Shown piece by piece: positions 18,108-27,813 of a stretch of DNA of 36,486 bases. Both the position numbers and the translations under genes were made by a program. The notes under the pieces are model-generated. The model did not search any database, was not told the origin of the DNA, and worked only from the letters and a program-made list of their open reading frames with translations. This stretch comes from Albidovulum sp. GTDB lineage: Bacteria > Pseudomonadota > Alphaproteobacteria > Rhodobacterales > Rhodobacteraceae. The stretch's first letter is position 1. Every line of letters begins with the position of its first letter. The stretch is taken from assembly GCA_028823855.1 (NCBI GenBank), contig JAPPFL010000030.1:1-36486 (forward strand), in the 5' to 3' direction.

Positions 18108-18429
18108 CCTCCTATTATGCGTCTAAGCAAACCTTTGAAAAAACATCTACGCCGGCAAGTCAATACCGCGAAGTCGAACGGCGAACGCCGATCAAGATCT
18201 ATCTGACGAAATCTTTGCCATTGAACGGCGGGCGACGATTTTCTTCGGAAGCGCAGTTCGAAGCCGGGGTCCGCGATTTCGATAGTCGGTCATTGGGATC
18301 TAGGCATGCCGAATCGCGCGAATATTCTCGGCTATTGATTTTCGCATTGCTTGCCGAGTATAGACGAGGTACAGATTGAACATTCACCGCCGGAGCAGAT
18401 CGCATGAATGTCGCAACTTCATATTGCGC
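18108..18429. other. Divergent intergenic region between the SDR and DEAD-box genes
   Basis: About 320 bp lies between two divergent start codons and must hold both promoters. DEAD-box helicase genes often have long leaders involved in cold regulation; I see no motif that demonstrates it here. Confidence 0.4.
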
Positions 18430-19812
18430 ATGACAAATTTCTCGGAACTCGGACTGCCTCCGGATGTCCTTTCAGCGGTTGAAGCTACAGGGTACGGGAA
18501 ACCTACACCGATTCAGGAACAAGCGATCCCTCGCGCGCTAGAAGGACGCGACATCATAGGAATTGCGCAAACCGGCACGGGCAAAACGGCTTCGTTTACG
18601 CTCCCAATAATATCTATGTTGAGCCAAGGCAGAGCGCGCGCCAGGCTGCCCAGATCCGTCGTGCTTGCGCCAACACGGGAACTTGCAGCGCAGGTCGCTG
18701 AAAGTTTCAAATTGCATTCCAGCAATACCAGATTGTCGCTTGCACTGCTAATCGGAGGCGTTTCATTCAAAGAACAGCTTGCGCTGATCGATACCGGCGT
18801 CGACGTGCTTGTAGCCACGCCGGGGCGGTTACTGGACCATTTCGGCCGAGGACGGCTGCTACTATCAGGCGTTCAGATCATGGTGGTTGACGAAGCGGAC
18901 AGGATGCTCGACATGGGATTCATTCCCGACATCGAGAAGATTTTTAAACTTACGCCGTTTACGCGCCAAACGCTATTTTTCTCTGCGACGATGGCCCCCG
19001 AGATTGAAAAAATTACGTCCGAATTCCTTTCCAACCCCGTTCGCGTCGAAGTCACTCCCCCGGCGACGACCGTCGAAAAAATTAGCCATGTCGTAAAGCG
19101 TTTCGCGCCCACTCGCAAAAGCTCGGCAACCAAGGAAAAGCGCGCAGTACTGCGCGCTATACTTGCGGAAGTCGACAATGATGTCGAAAACGCAATCATT
19201 TTCTGCAACCGAAAAAACGACGTGAACATACTTTTAAATTCCATGACGAAACACGGGATTGACTGCGGCGCGATTCATGGAGACTTGGACCAGTCGGTGC
19301 GAACCGACACGTTGGGAAAATTCCGAAAGGGACTTATTCGGTATCTGATTGCATCCGATGTGGCGGCTCGAGGCCTAGACATTCCCCGCGTAAGCCATGT
19401 CTTTAATTTCGACGTTCCTACGCGTGCCGAGGACTATGTCCACCGTACGGGTCGCACGGGCCGAGCCGGTAGGAGCGGGATCGCGATTACAATTGCCACG
19501 CGGGCGGATTCAAAGCCGGTCGGAGCCATCGAGGGTCTTGTCGGATTCGAACTTCCGATTGAAAATATGGAAAACCCGGTTGACCAGCCTGCGAAATCCA
19601 AGAGCGGCGGCCGATCTGAAATTCGCCGAAAGAGCCGAACGAATGCGAGCGAAACCAAATCTCCGGGCGACGATGCAGTAGTCGGCCGAGATTCAGCGAA
19701 GCGGCGCACTTCGAGGCGTTCGGTTGCCAAATTGGAGCAAGCCGACGAAGAGGTCATTGTTGGCATGGGCAGCCACGTTCCGGCCTTCCTGACGAGAAGC
19801 CTTCATTCCTAG
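18430..19812 (+). CDS. DEAD-box RNA helicase, RhlE/CsdA-like
   Basis: A 460-residue ATP-dependent RNA helicase. From the ATG at 18430 (MTNFSELGLPPDVL) the motifs appear in order: Q motif (GYGKPTPIQEQAIP), motif I AQTGTGKT, Ia PTRELA, Ib TPGRL, motif II DEAD (VVDEADRMLDMGF), motif III SAT, motif IV IIFCN, motif V ARGLDIP, and motif VI HRTGRTGRAG. The last 80 residues are a basic, Ser/Arg-rich tail likely to bind RNA non-specifically. The frame is open 54 bp further upstream, but that part is Arg/His-rich and does not fit the family. The role is probably ribosome assembly or mRNA turnover in the cold; the exact paralogue is not resolved. Confidence 0.94.
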   Translation: MTNFSELGLPPDVLSAVEATGYGKPTPIQEQAIPRALEGRDIIGIAQTGTGKTASFTLPIISMLSQGRARARLPRSVVLAPTRELAAQVAESFKLHSSNTRLSLALLIGGVSFKEQLALIDTGVDVLVATPGRLLDHFGRGRLLLSGVQIMVVDEADRMLDMGFIPDIEKIFKLTPFTRQTLFFSATMAPEIEKITSEFLSNPVRVEVTPPATTVEKISHVVKRFAPTRKSSATKEKRAVLRAILAEVDNDVENAIIFCNRKNDVNILLNSMTKHGIDCGAIHGDLDQSVRTDTLGKFRKGLIRYLIASDVAARGLDIPRVSHVFNFDVPTRAEDYVHRTGRTGRAGRSGIAITIATRADSKPVGAIEGLVGFELPIENMENPVDQPAKSKSGGRSEIRRKSRTNASETKSPGDDAVVGRDSAKRRTSRRSVAKLEQADEEVIVGMGSHVPAFLTRSLHS

Positions 19813-19879
19813 TGCCGAACGGGGATTCCAAAGGGAATCGTTAAGCCGTCCGTACTTTGTCCCGGCCGGGCAACCCCTC

Positions 19880-20490
19880 ATGTTCGGAGCCATCGCCAAA
19901 AAAAGTCGAACTCAATTCCCGAGGGAATTTCGAGTGGACGAAATCTGGCAAGCTTATTCGGCAAGAAATGCAGAGCGCACTAACAGAATAAGAGCCGCGA
20001 GTTTTTTGCCGGACGATAACCGCGATGCCGCGAATTCGATAATTTTTTCTCCTGGCTTCTGCTGAACGGCGAAAGAATAATCGTCGTCGATACCGGCTTT
20101 GACGAAGGTGAAGAAAGCGTTCGGAAACGACCCGCTATTAATTGTCCCGACCAAGCCACGGGGACATTCGGGGTTGATTCCCGAAGAGCAGAAAAGTTGA
20201 TCCCAACAAGCCGCCATTTCGATCATTCAGCGGGGACTTCAATACTCACCCGATGCCCGATTTTGGCCGCTACCCGCGGAAATCGAAGACGCAACCGGCC
20301 CCGCCATGACCGGCAATTTGCGCACCTCTTTCCGTGTGCCAACTCCAATTCTAACGCATTTCGACTCGACTAGGGGCCGATTGATCCGGAATCGCCCGTA
20401 TTTGACGATTAGGTACCCTGCTTGCGCGACACCCCGCCTGAGCTTTGCGGCAAATGCCGACATTGAAGACGCCTTGCCTGGATCGTAATC
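19880..20490 (+). pseudogene. Decayed MBL-fold hydrolase (N-acyl homoserine lactonase-like), two frameshifts
   Basis: Three adjacent frames together spell one metallo-beta-lactamase-fold enzyme of the quorum-quenching-lactonase-like family. Frame A (to about 20043) gives EIWQAYSARNAERTNR and FLPDDNRDA, matching the family N-terminus. Frame B (20047 to about 20235) gives FSWLLLNGERIIVVDTGFDE, FGVDSRRAEKLIPTSRHFDHSAGT. Frame A again (about 20230-20488) gives YSPDARFWPLPAEIEDATGPAMT. The family motif THxHxDHAG is seen as TSRHFDHSAG, so the first zinc ligand is lost. The first shift falls at a run of six T (20043-20048). The C-terminal half of about 120 residues cannot be followed past the stop at 20486. 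Family assignment rests on my reading of the motif order. Confidence 0.62.
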
Positions 20491-21514
20491 GCGAAACTTC
20501 GTTCTGCTTCGCAGATAGTGTTTCGCTTCGCGAGATTTGGAAGTGTTTTCATCGCAACCATAGTCATCGTTCTCTTGCGAATTCTCCATTCGCTCGCAAG
20601 TGCAGGAGATTAGATTCGCAAAAAATCGCGCCGTGGATCGCTCGACGAATATAAATGCCCGGGTTCGCCCCATTTAAAAAAATTTACTTCCAAATGCACT
20701 TCTTGGCGAGCGAATCAATTCGCGAAGAAATTCTCCGCGCGCAGGAGAGTATCCAATTCTGTCGCGCCGAGTCGCCGACGATGCCATCCATGTTACGCAG
20801 CGCGGCTCCCGAAATCCCGCGGCATCGACCGGTTTAAAGGTCGATTAAAGTGTTCTTTTCTCGCGATTAGGCTAACGAGTTCTACTGAATCCGACGAATT
20901 ATCCGCAATCCGCATTTCCTATGGCACCAATGAATAGGCATGTTTGCAAACTGTTTCGCGGCAAGAAATGTATGGCCGGGGCTATATCAAACTTTGCTTG
21001 AAATTCGCTTTGTTCGGTTCAGGGACGACTTGGGTGCGCGGTCCTCAATCGCAAAGATGTATATCGCACGAAGACCTGAGTCCAATCGGACCTGGGGTAA
21101 CGCCCAAGCCGGATATATCGCTGCGGTTCGGACCGCCGTGCGGCTCAGCCTTAACGGCATCCCGAAGCACTAGGCGCTCGCCGGCTTCATAACTTCCGAA
21201 GCGACCGAAGCCAAAAGCATATAGTAGATTGCGGCACCAGCGGCATTCAATTTCACAAGACCCTGGGTGCCGAGGCAAGCACCTGGTACTTGACTTGATT
21301 TCCTCCGAATTCATCGGCCTTGAAGACGTTCCAAGCACTTACAGTGGAAGGCTTGCTACAAAGATCTCCGGTTGCCGACGGGTGGTCGCAAGCATGAACG
21401 GATTCTCTTGCAGCCAAGAAAGTCGGTCTTGCTTGCGCTTGCGGCTGGAGAATTCTGTTGTCGGTTTGTCCCTTGGGAGAAGAAGAACATGGCAATTTTA
21501 TCGCGCACCGTTCT
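20491..21514. other. Gene-free stretch with scattered short frames
   Basis: About 1 kb between the MBL relic and the 3' end of the aldose-epimerase-like gene. The first part may include the unrecognisable tail of the MBL relic. Around 21180-21470 plus-strand fragments such as KTLGAEASTWYLT and SLAAKKVGLACACGWR have a coding look but are broken by stops, and I cannot name them. No RNA gene was seen. Confidence 0.45.
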
Positions 21515-22429
21515 TCAGCGATTTTTTCCATTCATTTCGGGCTCTACCATTGAAATCCGCACTTCCCAATTATGTGCATCCATAGGATCGAGTTTTCGCG
21601 CCTTTCCAAGCGCGTCGGCAATTTCCAAATGGTCGACAGCAACTGTTGTCGGTTCAATCGCCACATGGTGAACAGGGTTGTCCGGCGGCCAACCACCGTA
21701 ATTGAGCCAAATTCCAACACCGGAAAGCTCTATTCCGTACCAGCTGAAGCGAATTCCGCCATTGGCGCTATCGATGCCTACAGTAGTTGACGCCGCGGCG
21801 GATCCGTAGAGCTTCAGTGCAAGCCCTGCCCCGCAGTTGTGAACCACGCGTAAATCAAGGTCGAACGGCAAGAAAAAAGGCCAATCTACGGATGAAGGAC
21901 CGACAGGGCTCCCTAAATGATACCCGCCCGAAGAACGCAATTCCGAAACGCTATCGGAAGCTACTAGTTTTTCGCCAGGATCAACTGCGAGCAGACAGTG
22001 CTGGCTCCACATGTATTTGAACGGGGTAGCTCCTATGTTCGCGACTCGATATTTGGCGTGGACCGCGCTGCCGCGCAATTCCAATGTGCGTTGGAATTCG
22101 AAGAATTCGCCTTTGTAGGACGCGTACAACCGATTTCCTGTTCGACGAACTGTCCACGGCCTGCCCCAGAGCTCGCCGTGGTCCCGCATGCTGCCGCACC
22201 AGTCGGGATGTTCGCAAATCGATACGGTGGGAAAGCATTCGTCCCACCCTCGCGCTTCCGCCGCGGCGTAGATTGCATCCGAGCCCTTATCGCCTTCGAG
22301 TTGGCCTTCGACCAGCCACTGTCTTCCAGTCGCAATGTCTGACAAGCTTGTGATCCGCGCACCGAAATCCGGTTCTACAGTAAGCGCGATCCTGCCGTTT
22401 GACATATGGTAAGCGGTTCCGCGCGTCAT
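21515..22429 (-). CDS. Aldose 1-epimerase (galactose mutarotase-like) family protein
   Basis: A 304-residue protein with the galactose-mutarotase-like beta-sandwich signature. Visible blocks are EPDFGARITSLSD near the N-terminus, the acidic WDECFPTVS, HGELWGRPW with the family histidine, MWSQHCLLAVDPGE with the second histidine, and HHVAIEPTT near the end, where the catalytic glutamate is expected. Length is standard. It interconverts sugar anomers or acts on a related carbohydrate; substrate unknown. The frame is clean in the middle of otherwise decayed DNA, which suggests it is under selection. The start is ATG at 22427-22429. Confidence 0.85.
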   Translation of the reverse strand: MTRGTAYHMSNGRIALTVEPDFGARITSLSDIATGRQWLVEGQLEGDKGSDAIYAAAEARGWDECFPTVSICEHPDWCGSMRDHGELWGRPWTVRRTGNRLYASYKGEFFEFQRTLELRGSAVHAKYRVANIGATPFKYMWSQHCLLAVDPGEKLVASDSVSELRSSGGYHLGSPVGPSSVDWPFFLPFDLDLRVVHNCGAGLALKLYGSAAASTTVGIDSANGGIRFSWYGIELSGVGIWLNYGGWPPDNPVHHVAIEPTTVAVDHLEIADALGKARKLDPMDAHNWEVRISMVEPEMNGKNR

Positions 22430-23199
22430 CGTCCTCTCGTAGTTCCCGCTACAGCCGCTTTTTCCCTACTCTTTGGTTGGGCTGCTGCCAATTCGAATCC
22501 TGAGGAACTCGGTGGCAAATGGCCAATCACCGAGTTAACCGAAGTTATATTTGAAACGCTTGCGGCGGGAAGGATAACAGCCATGTTTCCCGATTCCGGC
22601 CGGAAAATGAAAATGGATTAGAGTCTTCGCCGCTACCGAAATTCTTCCATGCGCTTCAACCGAAATTCAATTGAAAATTAGCGTCCGGCGACCCGGTTCC
22701 GTACGGAGCTTCGCAAACCATAGCGATCGATTGATTGAGTGCGGGAGTATCTATTTGCAAGGCTGTGAGAGTATTGGGCCGCATTGCCGACATAAAATCC
22801 ATTCCCGATATGTTGAAGGCAGTTTCAGGATCGGCCAGAAAGGCTAAAATTATCTTATTTCAATTTATCGATTTGCAGCAAACGAATCTCTGGCAAATGT
22901 GGAATCCAGCCCGTGGCTTCCCGCAATGCGCGATGTCTCAGACTATGCGTGGCTTCAGCCGCATGCGCGGCGCAGAACTATCGAATCGCTTTTGACTCGG
23001 TCTTAACGAATGCTGGCCGGCTCCTCTGTTTCGACGGCGCTGCCGCCGAGCATCCGAGCATCGAGCCGCCGGCATTGTGAATGAATTGTTGCCGCCGGCC
23101 TGTCGCTTGCCTGTCATTCCTCAATGCGCTTTTCAGGTTCGCCGATCTCCCCTTGCCTTCAGAATTCTTGGAGAATACCGAATTTTCGGTTTCTGGACT
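22430..23199. other. Gene-free stretch
   Basis: About 770 bp upstream of the epimerase-like gene. Short frames exist on both strands but none has family character or a ribosome binding site. The epimerase promoter must lie at the left edge. Confidence 0.45.
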
Positions 23200-23843
23200 A
23201 CATACCGAGAGCTGAAATTTCTTGGCGGCCAAGCAGTTCGGCCCCGAAGAAATCCTTCGGTATTACCGCGACGGAACAGGTCAGATTACCGGTGCGCGCG
23301 AGGTAGCTTGCGAAGTGCGACGGCCGGCTTTTTTCAGTCCTCTTGATAGCGGGCCGGTATACTTCGCCGCCGCCAGGAACCGCTTGTTCGAATTCCACTG
23401 ATCCCGTGAAATGGCGCGCAGCTGCCTGGATTTCGGGTGCGATTCGGCCTAGGGAAGGATGTCGGGACCGTTCCGGGTTCGATTCAAGAAACGGCGGGGG
23501 AAGGCGGTGGGCTAGAACTCGCTAGCCCTTACGGTTGGTATGCAATCGGCCACTTCGAATTCTGAAGATCGTCCGCGAAAAATTGGAGTCCGGTCGATCC
23601 TCACCGCGCGTTAAAAACGCGGTTTCCAGACCAGGCGAATGTACCCGGATGAAACGAGACATTCTCTTGCGCCTTCGGTTTGAGGAGTTCGTTCACGCGT
23701 TCGAAACCCGTCGAAATCGAACGCGATCGCGTAAAGCTACTGGAGAATGCAATCGACACCACCAGTAAACACCGCGTTCTCGCTAATTGGTTTACGGTGG
23801 CGGAACGATCCGAACCGACCGAACCATTGAAGGAGCACCTGTA
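23200..23843 (+). pseudogene. Decayed coding fragments of unknown family
   Basis: Three plus-strand segments read like protein but are interrupted and shifted. The first, about 23221-23401, includes FGPEEILRYYRDGTGQ and SGPVYFAAARNRLFEFH and then stops. The second, about 23410-23562, includes VRFGLGKDVGTVPGS and ELASPYGWYAIGHFEF and then stops. The third, about 23700-23843, includes VEIERDRVKLLENAID and HRVLANWFTVAERS, ending at TAA 23841-23843. Residue composition is balanced, unlike the Arg/Ser-rich shadows elsewhere. I do not recognise the family, and they may come from more than one gene. Confidence 0.35.
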
Positions 23844-24053
23844 AATTCCCGTGAAATTCAAACAACGATTGTCCGAATATTCGCAGATAGCAAATGCGAC
23901 GCCGGGAAGCAGGATAGCATTGCCAATCTTGGCGATTAGGGCACTAAAAACAAAAATTGAATTAATTTACTTCAACGCAGTATCTTCGAGCGATCGATGT
24001 CCAGCGCCGTCTATAGTTTCGTGGCGCAGACCCGCCTTTTGGAATAGGCATAA

Positions 24054-24060
24054 CGGAGGA
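24054..24060 (+). promoter_or_regulatory. Shine-Dalgarno site deciding the mepA start
   Basis: The purine run CGGAGGA ends at 24060. Spacing is 7 nt to the TTG at 24068 and 16 nt to the ATG at 24077; only the first is normal. Confidence 0.6.
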
Positions 24061-24067
24061 TAGAACA

Positions 24068-24973
24068 TTGGAGCGCATGATCCATGCCTGCGCAAAGGCA
24101 ATTGCCGCAGCCGCGATTGTCGCTGCCGCCAGCCCCGGATTATCGGACAATCCGGTCGCCAGCGAACTCTTTGGAGCGGTCGAAACTGCTTTCTCGCAGA
24201 AGCCAATGCCAATAGGACGGCACGCTCAGGGTTGCATTGCCGGAGCGGTGCAGCTTCCGGAATCCGGACCAACCTGGCAGGCGATGAGGCTTGACCGGAA
24301 TAGGAATTGGGGGCACCCGGAACTAATTGACTACATCGTCGACCTTAGTACTCGCGCCTCTGAACTCGGATGGAACGGGCTTTATGTCGGCGACATGTCC
24401 CAACCGCGAGGCGGTCCGATGGCTTCCGGCCACACTTCGCACCAGATCGGTCTTGATGTCGACATCTGGATGCTGCCGCCGGGCCGGTTGGATCTTAGCC
24501 GTACGGAACGGGAGACAATTTCCTCCATTTCGGTTCGAACCGACGACCAGACAGGCGTCAACAGCAACTGGACCGATACCCACAAGGAGATACTGAAGGC
24601 GGCCGCATCCGATCCCAGGGTGGACAGAATCCTTGTTTCGGCGGCGGTAAAAGTTGAATTGTGCAGCCATGCCGGCGGAAACGGCCGGTGGCTGCAAAAG
24701 ATACGCCCTTGGTATCACCACAACTACCATTTCCACGTTAGGCTTAAATGCCCTCCGGGCTCTCTTTATTGCGTGCCCCAGCGTCCGACCGTCGAAGAAC
24801 TTTCCGGCGACGGTGTCGGGTGCGACAAATCGCTGGAATGGTGGGTTACAGACTATGCCGAGTCATTAAAACAACCGGCGAAAAAATCGCCTCCGTCGAC
24901 GATTCGGTCCGCGCCAAACCTGTTGCTGTCGGATTTGCCCGAGGCGTGCAGAGAGATTTTGGCTTCCGATTAA
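24068..24973 (+). CDS. mepA: Penicillin-insensitive murein endopeptidase MepA
   Basis: A 301-residue periplasmic LAS-type zinc peptidase that cuts D-Ala-meso-DAP cross-links in peptidoglycan. A cleavable-looking signal spans about residues 1-26. The motifs are IGRHAQGCIAGAVQLP, RNWGHPELIDYI, MASGHTSHQIGLDVDIW (zinc His and Asp), the central cysteine in VKVELC, and NYHFHVRLKCP (third zinc His). GGPMASGH also contains the family's pre-ligand glycines. GGAGGA-like sequence at 24054-24060 lies 7 nt before TTG at 24068 but 16 nt before the in-frame ATG at 24077, so the TTG is the better start. The C-terminus is about 25 residues longer than in E. coli and ends in a Cys-containing tail. Confidence 0.95.
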   Translation: MERMIHACAKAIAAAAIVAAASPGLSDNPVASELFGAVETAFSQKPMPIGRHAQGCIAGAVQLPESGPTWQAMRLDRNRNWGHPELIDYIVDLSTRASELGWNGLYVGDMSQPRGGPMASGHTSHQIGLDVDIWMLPPGRLDLSRTERETISSISVRTDDQTGVNSNWTDTHKEILKAAASDPRVDRILVSAAVKVELCSHAGGNGRWLQKIRPWYHHNYHFHVRLKCPPGSLYCVPQRPTVEELSGDGVGCDKSLEWWVTDYAESLKQPAKKSPPSTIRSAPNLLLSDLPEACREILASD

Positions 24974-25424
24974 CTTGGAAGGGGGGCTAATCAGCATCAA
25001 GATTTCAGCCGGACTGCCGACGATTGCGCTGCGAGCCAAACTAGACCAATGCCAAAAACCGAGCCATGGCCGTCCGGAAGCGAAATCCTTTTTTAATCGC
25101 CGTTAAGAGAAAGGACCCTCCAGTATTCGCCCGCCCCCCTGCGGAAGACCGCGATATGGTCGTCGCGGCACCGACTCCGACGGTTGACCAGACCACGCCG
25201 CATGAAAGTGCCGGCGCTCTCGAACGTATGAGAGATTTGGCGGACGTCGTGCACGTGATGAATTTCTCGAATGTTGCCGATTGGTCAATTTTGCCAAAAC
25301 TCCGCTACAGCCAATCGGTTCGCAGAGAATAATCTAATGGTGCACAATCGCGATGCCCTATTGAATCTCCCGGTGTCCTTGCAGCACGCTGCTTAGCCAC
25401 TCGTTTCATACGTCACAATGATCC
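24974..25424. other. Gene-free stretch left of the transposase relic
   Basis: About 450 bp with no convincing gene. A plus-strand frame at 25066-25332 gives a Pro/Val/Asp-rich string with no family resemblance. The left end of the IS1595-type element should lie in the last 100 bp, but I could not match inverted repeats with the right side. Confidence 0.4.
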
Positions 25425-26336
25425 GTGACTATTAACTTGAGACGACAACCGAAAACTCCTAAATTTAAAGTGCATAGGAGGATTGAAACAACAAGTTTCT
25501 ACCTGTTCCGGCAACATTTCCCCGACAGTGATGCCTGCTTGGCGCACCTGATGAGGGTTCGTTACGGCGGAACGGAAATTGACTTCCCTAAATGCGGAGT
25601 TCACAGCAAGTTTTATCGCGAAACCCGGGATCCGGCTTACATATGCCGGGATTGCAAGCATCACACCTTCCCGTGCGCGGGCACGTTCATGCATCGCACT
25701 CATCTGCCTTTGCACAAATGGTTCTACGCGATGTTCCTGTTCACATCCTCTAGGCGCGGAGTGGCTGCCAAGGAACTGGAGCGGCAACTGGATGTATCCT
25801 ATCCAACCGCCTGGAGAATGGCGCATCTGATCCGAAAGCACATGGACGTTATTGACGGCGAATGGTCTTTGGATGGAGAGATTGAGGCGAATGAAACCTA
25901 TGTCGGCGGAGAGGCCAAGGGGCCGGACGCGGATTCAATGCCAGCAAGACCACCGTATTCGGCATGATCGAGCGCGGTGGCGATCTGATGGCCGAGGTAG
26001 TGCCGAACGTAAATCGGAATTTGCTGATGCCTATAGTTCGAAGCAATGTCGCAACTGGTTCGATCGTCCATACTGATGAATTGCCGTCATGCCGCGCTGG
26101 ACTTGATCGGCTTTACCCATGAGTCGGTAAATCACTCAGCTGGTAAATACGTGCGGGCAACCAGCCATGTTAACGTCGCCGCGGAATTTTGGGCACGCTT
26201 GAAGAACTCGATCCTCGGAGCGCACATTCACATTTCCGGGAAGCGTCTCCAGCACTTCGAGAAGGAGTTTGAGTATCGCTACGACCGGCGCGCTCGGCCT
26301 CAAGCGATGTTTGGTGAACTGGTGGCGCGCTCTTAA
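25425..26336 (+). pseudogene. IS1595-family (ISXO2-like) transposase, frameshifted
   Basis: Three frames together give one ISXO2-like DDE transposase. Frame 1 (25425 to about 25935) has a zinc ribbon (FPKCG..ICRDCKHH), GTFMHRTHLPLHKWFYAMFL, the helix-turn-helix region GVAAKELERQLDVSYPTAWR and LDGEIEANETYVGG. Frame 2 (about 25940-26085) has KTTVFGMIERGGDLMAEVVPN and IVHTDE. Frame 1 resumes (about 26085-26336) with ESVNHSAGKYVR, FWARLKNSI and EFEYRYDRR. Two frameshifts break it. In addition, the first catalytic Asp (normally VEVDETYVGG) is Asn here, and the first ribbon Cys is Phe, so even a repaired frame would be dead. Confidence 0.88.
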
Positions 26337-26964
26337 GCATCCGGTCAAGCAATCCGTGAAACCTTGCCTAGGCAATCTCAGGCGGATATGCGTCGTCATT
26401 CTTCACAACTTCACTCATAGAATGTAAGATCGGAAAAGAGATTTGTCGCCCAGCGACTACCTTTCCGCAGGCTCAACTCTCTCCCGCGAATCACCTTAAC
26501 CTGTGACTCCTTACGCGAGTATCCCTGGCGTCAAGCCTCTCCCGCACCGTCAATAGCCTCGTTGCTGCAGTTTTTGAGCCAAAGAAATTGACGAACGCTG
26601 TTTGCGTGTCCCCGTCCATAGAGCGCAGGTTTCGTCAATGCGGGTGGCTTGCCACTTTCCAGTCTCAGTCGGCCAAGACCCCCGCCAACTAGACCGGCAC
26701 TCAGAAAACAGGGCGCGGATTTTCTTGTGCAATAAACACACCGCCTGCCCGCCCCTTGGCAGCGTCGGAACATACGCAGTAGCTACTAAATAGGACGATC
26801 CGCGGTTAAACCCTCGGCCCCAATCGCAACGAAGCTACGGGCTGCGCACATCCTAGGTTCGCCTTGAGTATAGGCAACGGCCGGGAAAATTCAAGCCTTT
26901 GGCTCCAATGTGAGATTTACACGCCAGAAGATCGAAAAACTTGACTGCGCGAATTTGCGCGTTT
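26337..26964. other. Gene-free stretch between the transposase relic and the DeoR-type gene
   Basis: About 630 bp. Minus- and plus-strand frames of 60-80 codons around 26531-26793 give Cys/Arg-rich strings with no family match. The right end of the IS1595-type element should lie in the first 100 bp. Composition appears to shift toward the G/C-ending codons of the following cassette near its right edge. Confidence 0.4.
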
Positions 26965-27813
26965 ATGACTGAATTTGATCGTTTTGTGGGAGTGGCCCGG
27001 AATGCGCTCATATTTTTTGAGCGGTACAAGGCATTGACTGGTGGTGCTAGGCTAAGCGTCGCCCGACGCCGGAAAATCGTCGACTTAGTCGACGGACACG
27101 GATCCCTTGCGGTCCGGGAGCTTTCGAACGAGCTTGGCGTGTCGGAAGCGACCATTCGGAGGGATTTGCGCGAACTTGACGAGTCGGGAGCGGTGACGCG
27201 GACACATGGCGGCGCCGTAAAAGACACGAGCGCGTTCGTCGACTTGCCTAATGAAGAACGGATGCTCGTCCACGCGGAGGAGAAGGTCAGAATCGGGCGA
27301 AGTGCAATCGACTTGCTGGCCGGTGATGAGGTCGTTTTTCTTGACGCGGGAACGACCGCCTTGGCAGTCGCTGAAAATGCGCATCGCAAGCCGAATTGCC
27401 GCTATGTGACAACATGCTTGATAATCGCCTCGCGGCTGCGCGACCAAAAGATCCCGAATTTCTATTTCATTGGTGGCGCCTACGTCGCGGTGAACGATTC
27501 CTTCGGCGGCCGCCTCGCAATTACGGCAATCCGGACGCTGTCATTTGACGTATCCTTCCTTTGCTGCTCGGCGATCGATGTGGAGAGGGGCTCAATCTCG
27601 ATCGGAGACGAGGGGTACAGCCAGGTACATGCCGAGGCCGTGGCGGCCACGCGCCGCAATATAGTCGTGGCTCATCACGAGAAGCTTGATGCCTGCGGCT
27701 TCATCCGAACCGCATCATTTGACGAGATCGATTGCCTGATCACCGATCAAAGCCTAAGCCAGGAGAACCGCACACGCCTTGAGCGCGCGGATATCGAGGT
27801 AATTCTCGCATGA
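26965..27813 (+). CDS. DeoR-family transcriptional repressor
   Basis: A DeoR/GlpR-type regulator. The N-terminal winged helix-turn-helix reads RRRKIVDLVDGHG, LAVRELSNELGVSEATIRRDL and RTHGGAV. The C-terminal sugar-phosphate sensor of the DeoRC type has GDEVVFLDAGTTALAVAE, CRYVTTCLIIASRL, FIGGAY, FLCCSAIDVERG and HHEKLDACGF. The start is uncertain. ATG 26965 gives 282 residues, but TTG 27034 gives 259, nearer the family length, and leaves an inverted repeat (27006-27022) as upstream DNA. Neither has a strong ribosome binding site. The gene overlaps the ABC ATPase by 4 bp (ATGA), so it probably represses its own operon in response to a phosphorylated metabolite. Confidence 0.92.
   Translation: MTEFDRFVGVARNALIFFERYKALTGGARLSVARRRKIVDLVDGHGSLAVRELSNELGVSEATIRRDLRELDESGAVTRTHGGAVKDTSAFVDLPNEERMLVHAEEKVRIGRSAIDLLAGDEVVFLDAGTTALAVAENAHRKPNCRYVTTCLIIASRLRDQKIPNFYFIGGAYVAVNDSFGGRLAITAIRTLSFDVSFLCCSAIDVERGSISIGDEGYSQVHAEAVAATRRNIVVAHHEKLDACGFIRTASFDEIDCLITDQSLSQENRTRLERADIEVILA
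27006..27022. promoter_or_regulatory. Inverted repeat near the DeoR-type gene start, possible operator
   Basis: GCTCA at 27006-27010 and TGAGC at 27018-27022 form a perfect 5-bp inverted repeat around a 7-base A/T spacer. It lies just before the TTG at 27034. DeoR proteins bind short palindromic sites at their own promoters. If translation begins at 26965 the repeat would be inside the gene and meaningless as an operator. Confidence 0.35.

Noticed and set aside
19824-19839. GATTCC/GGAATC hairpin after the DEAD-box gene
   Set aside because: Six A/T-containing pairs with no T-run; too weak to call a terminator.
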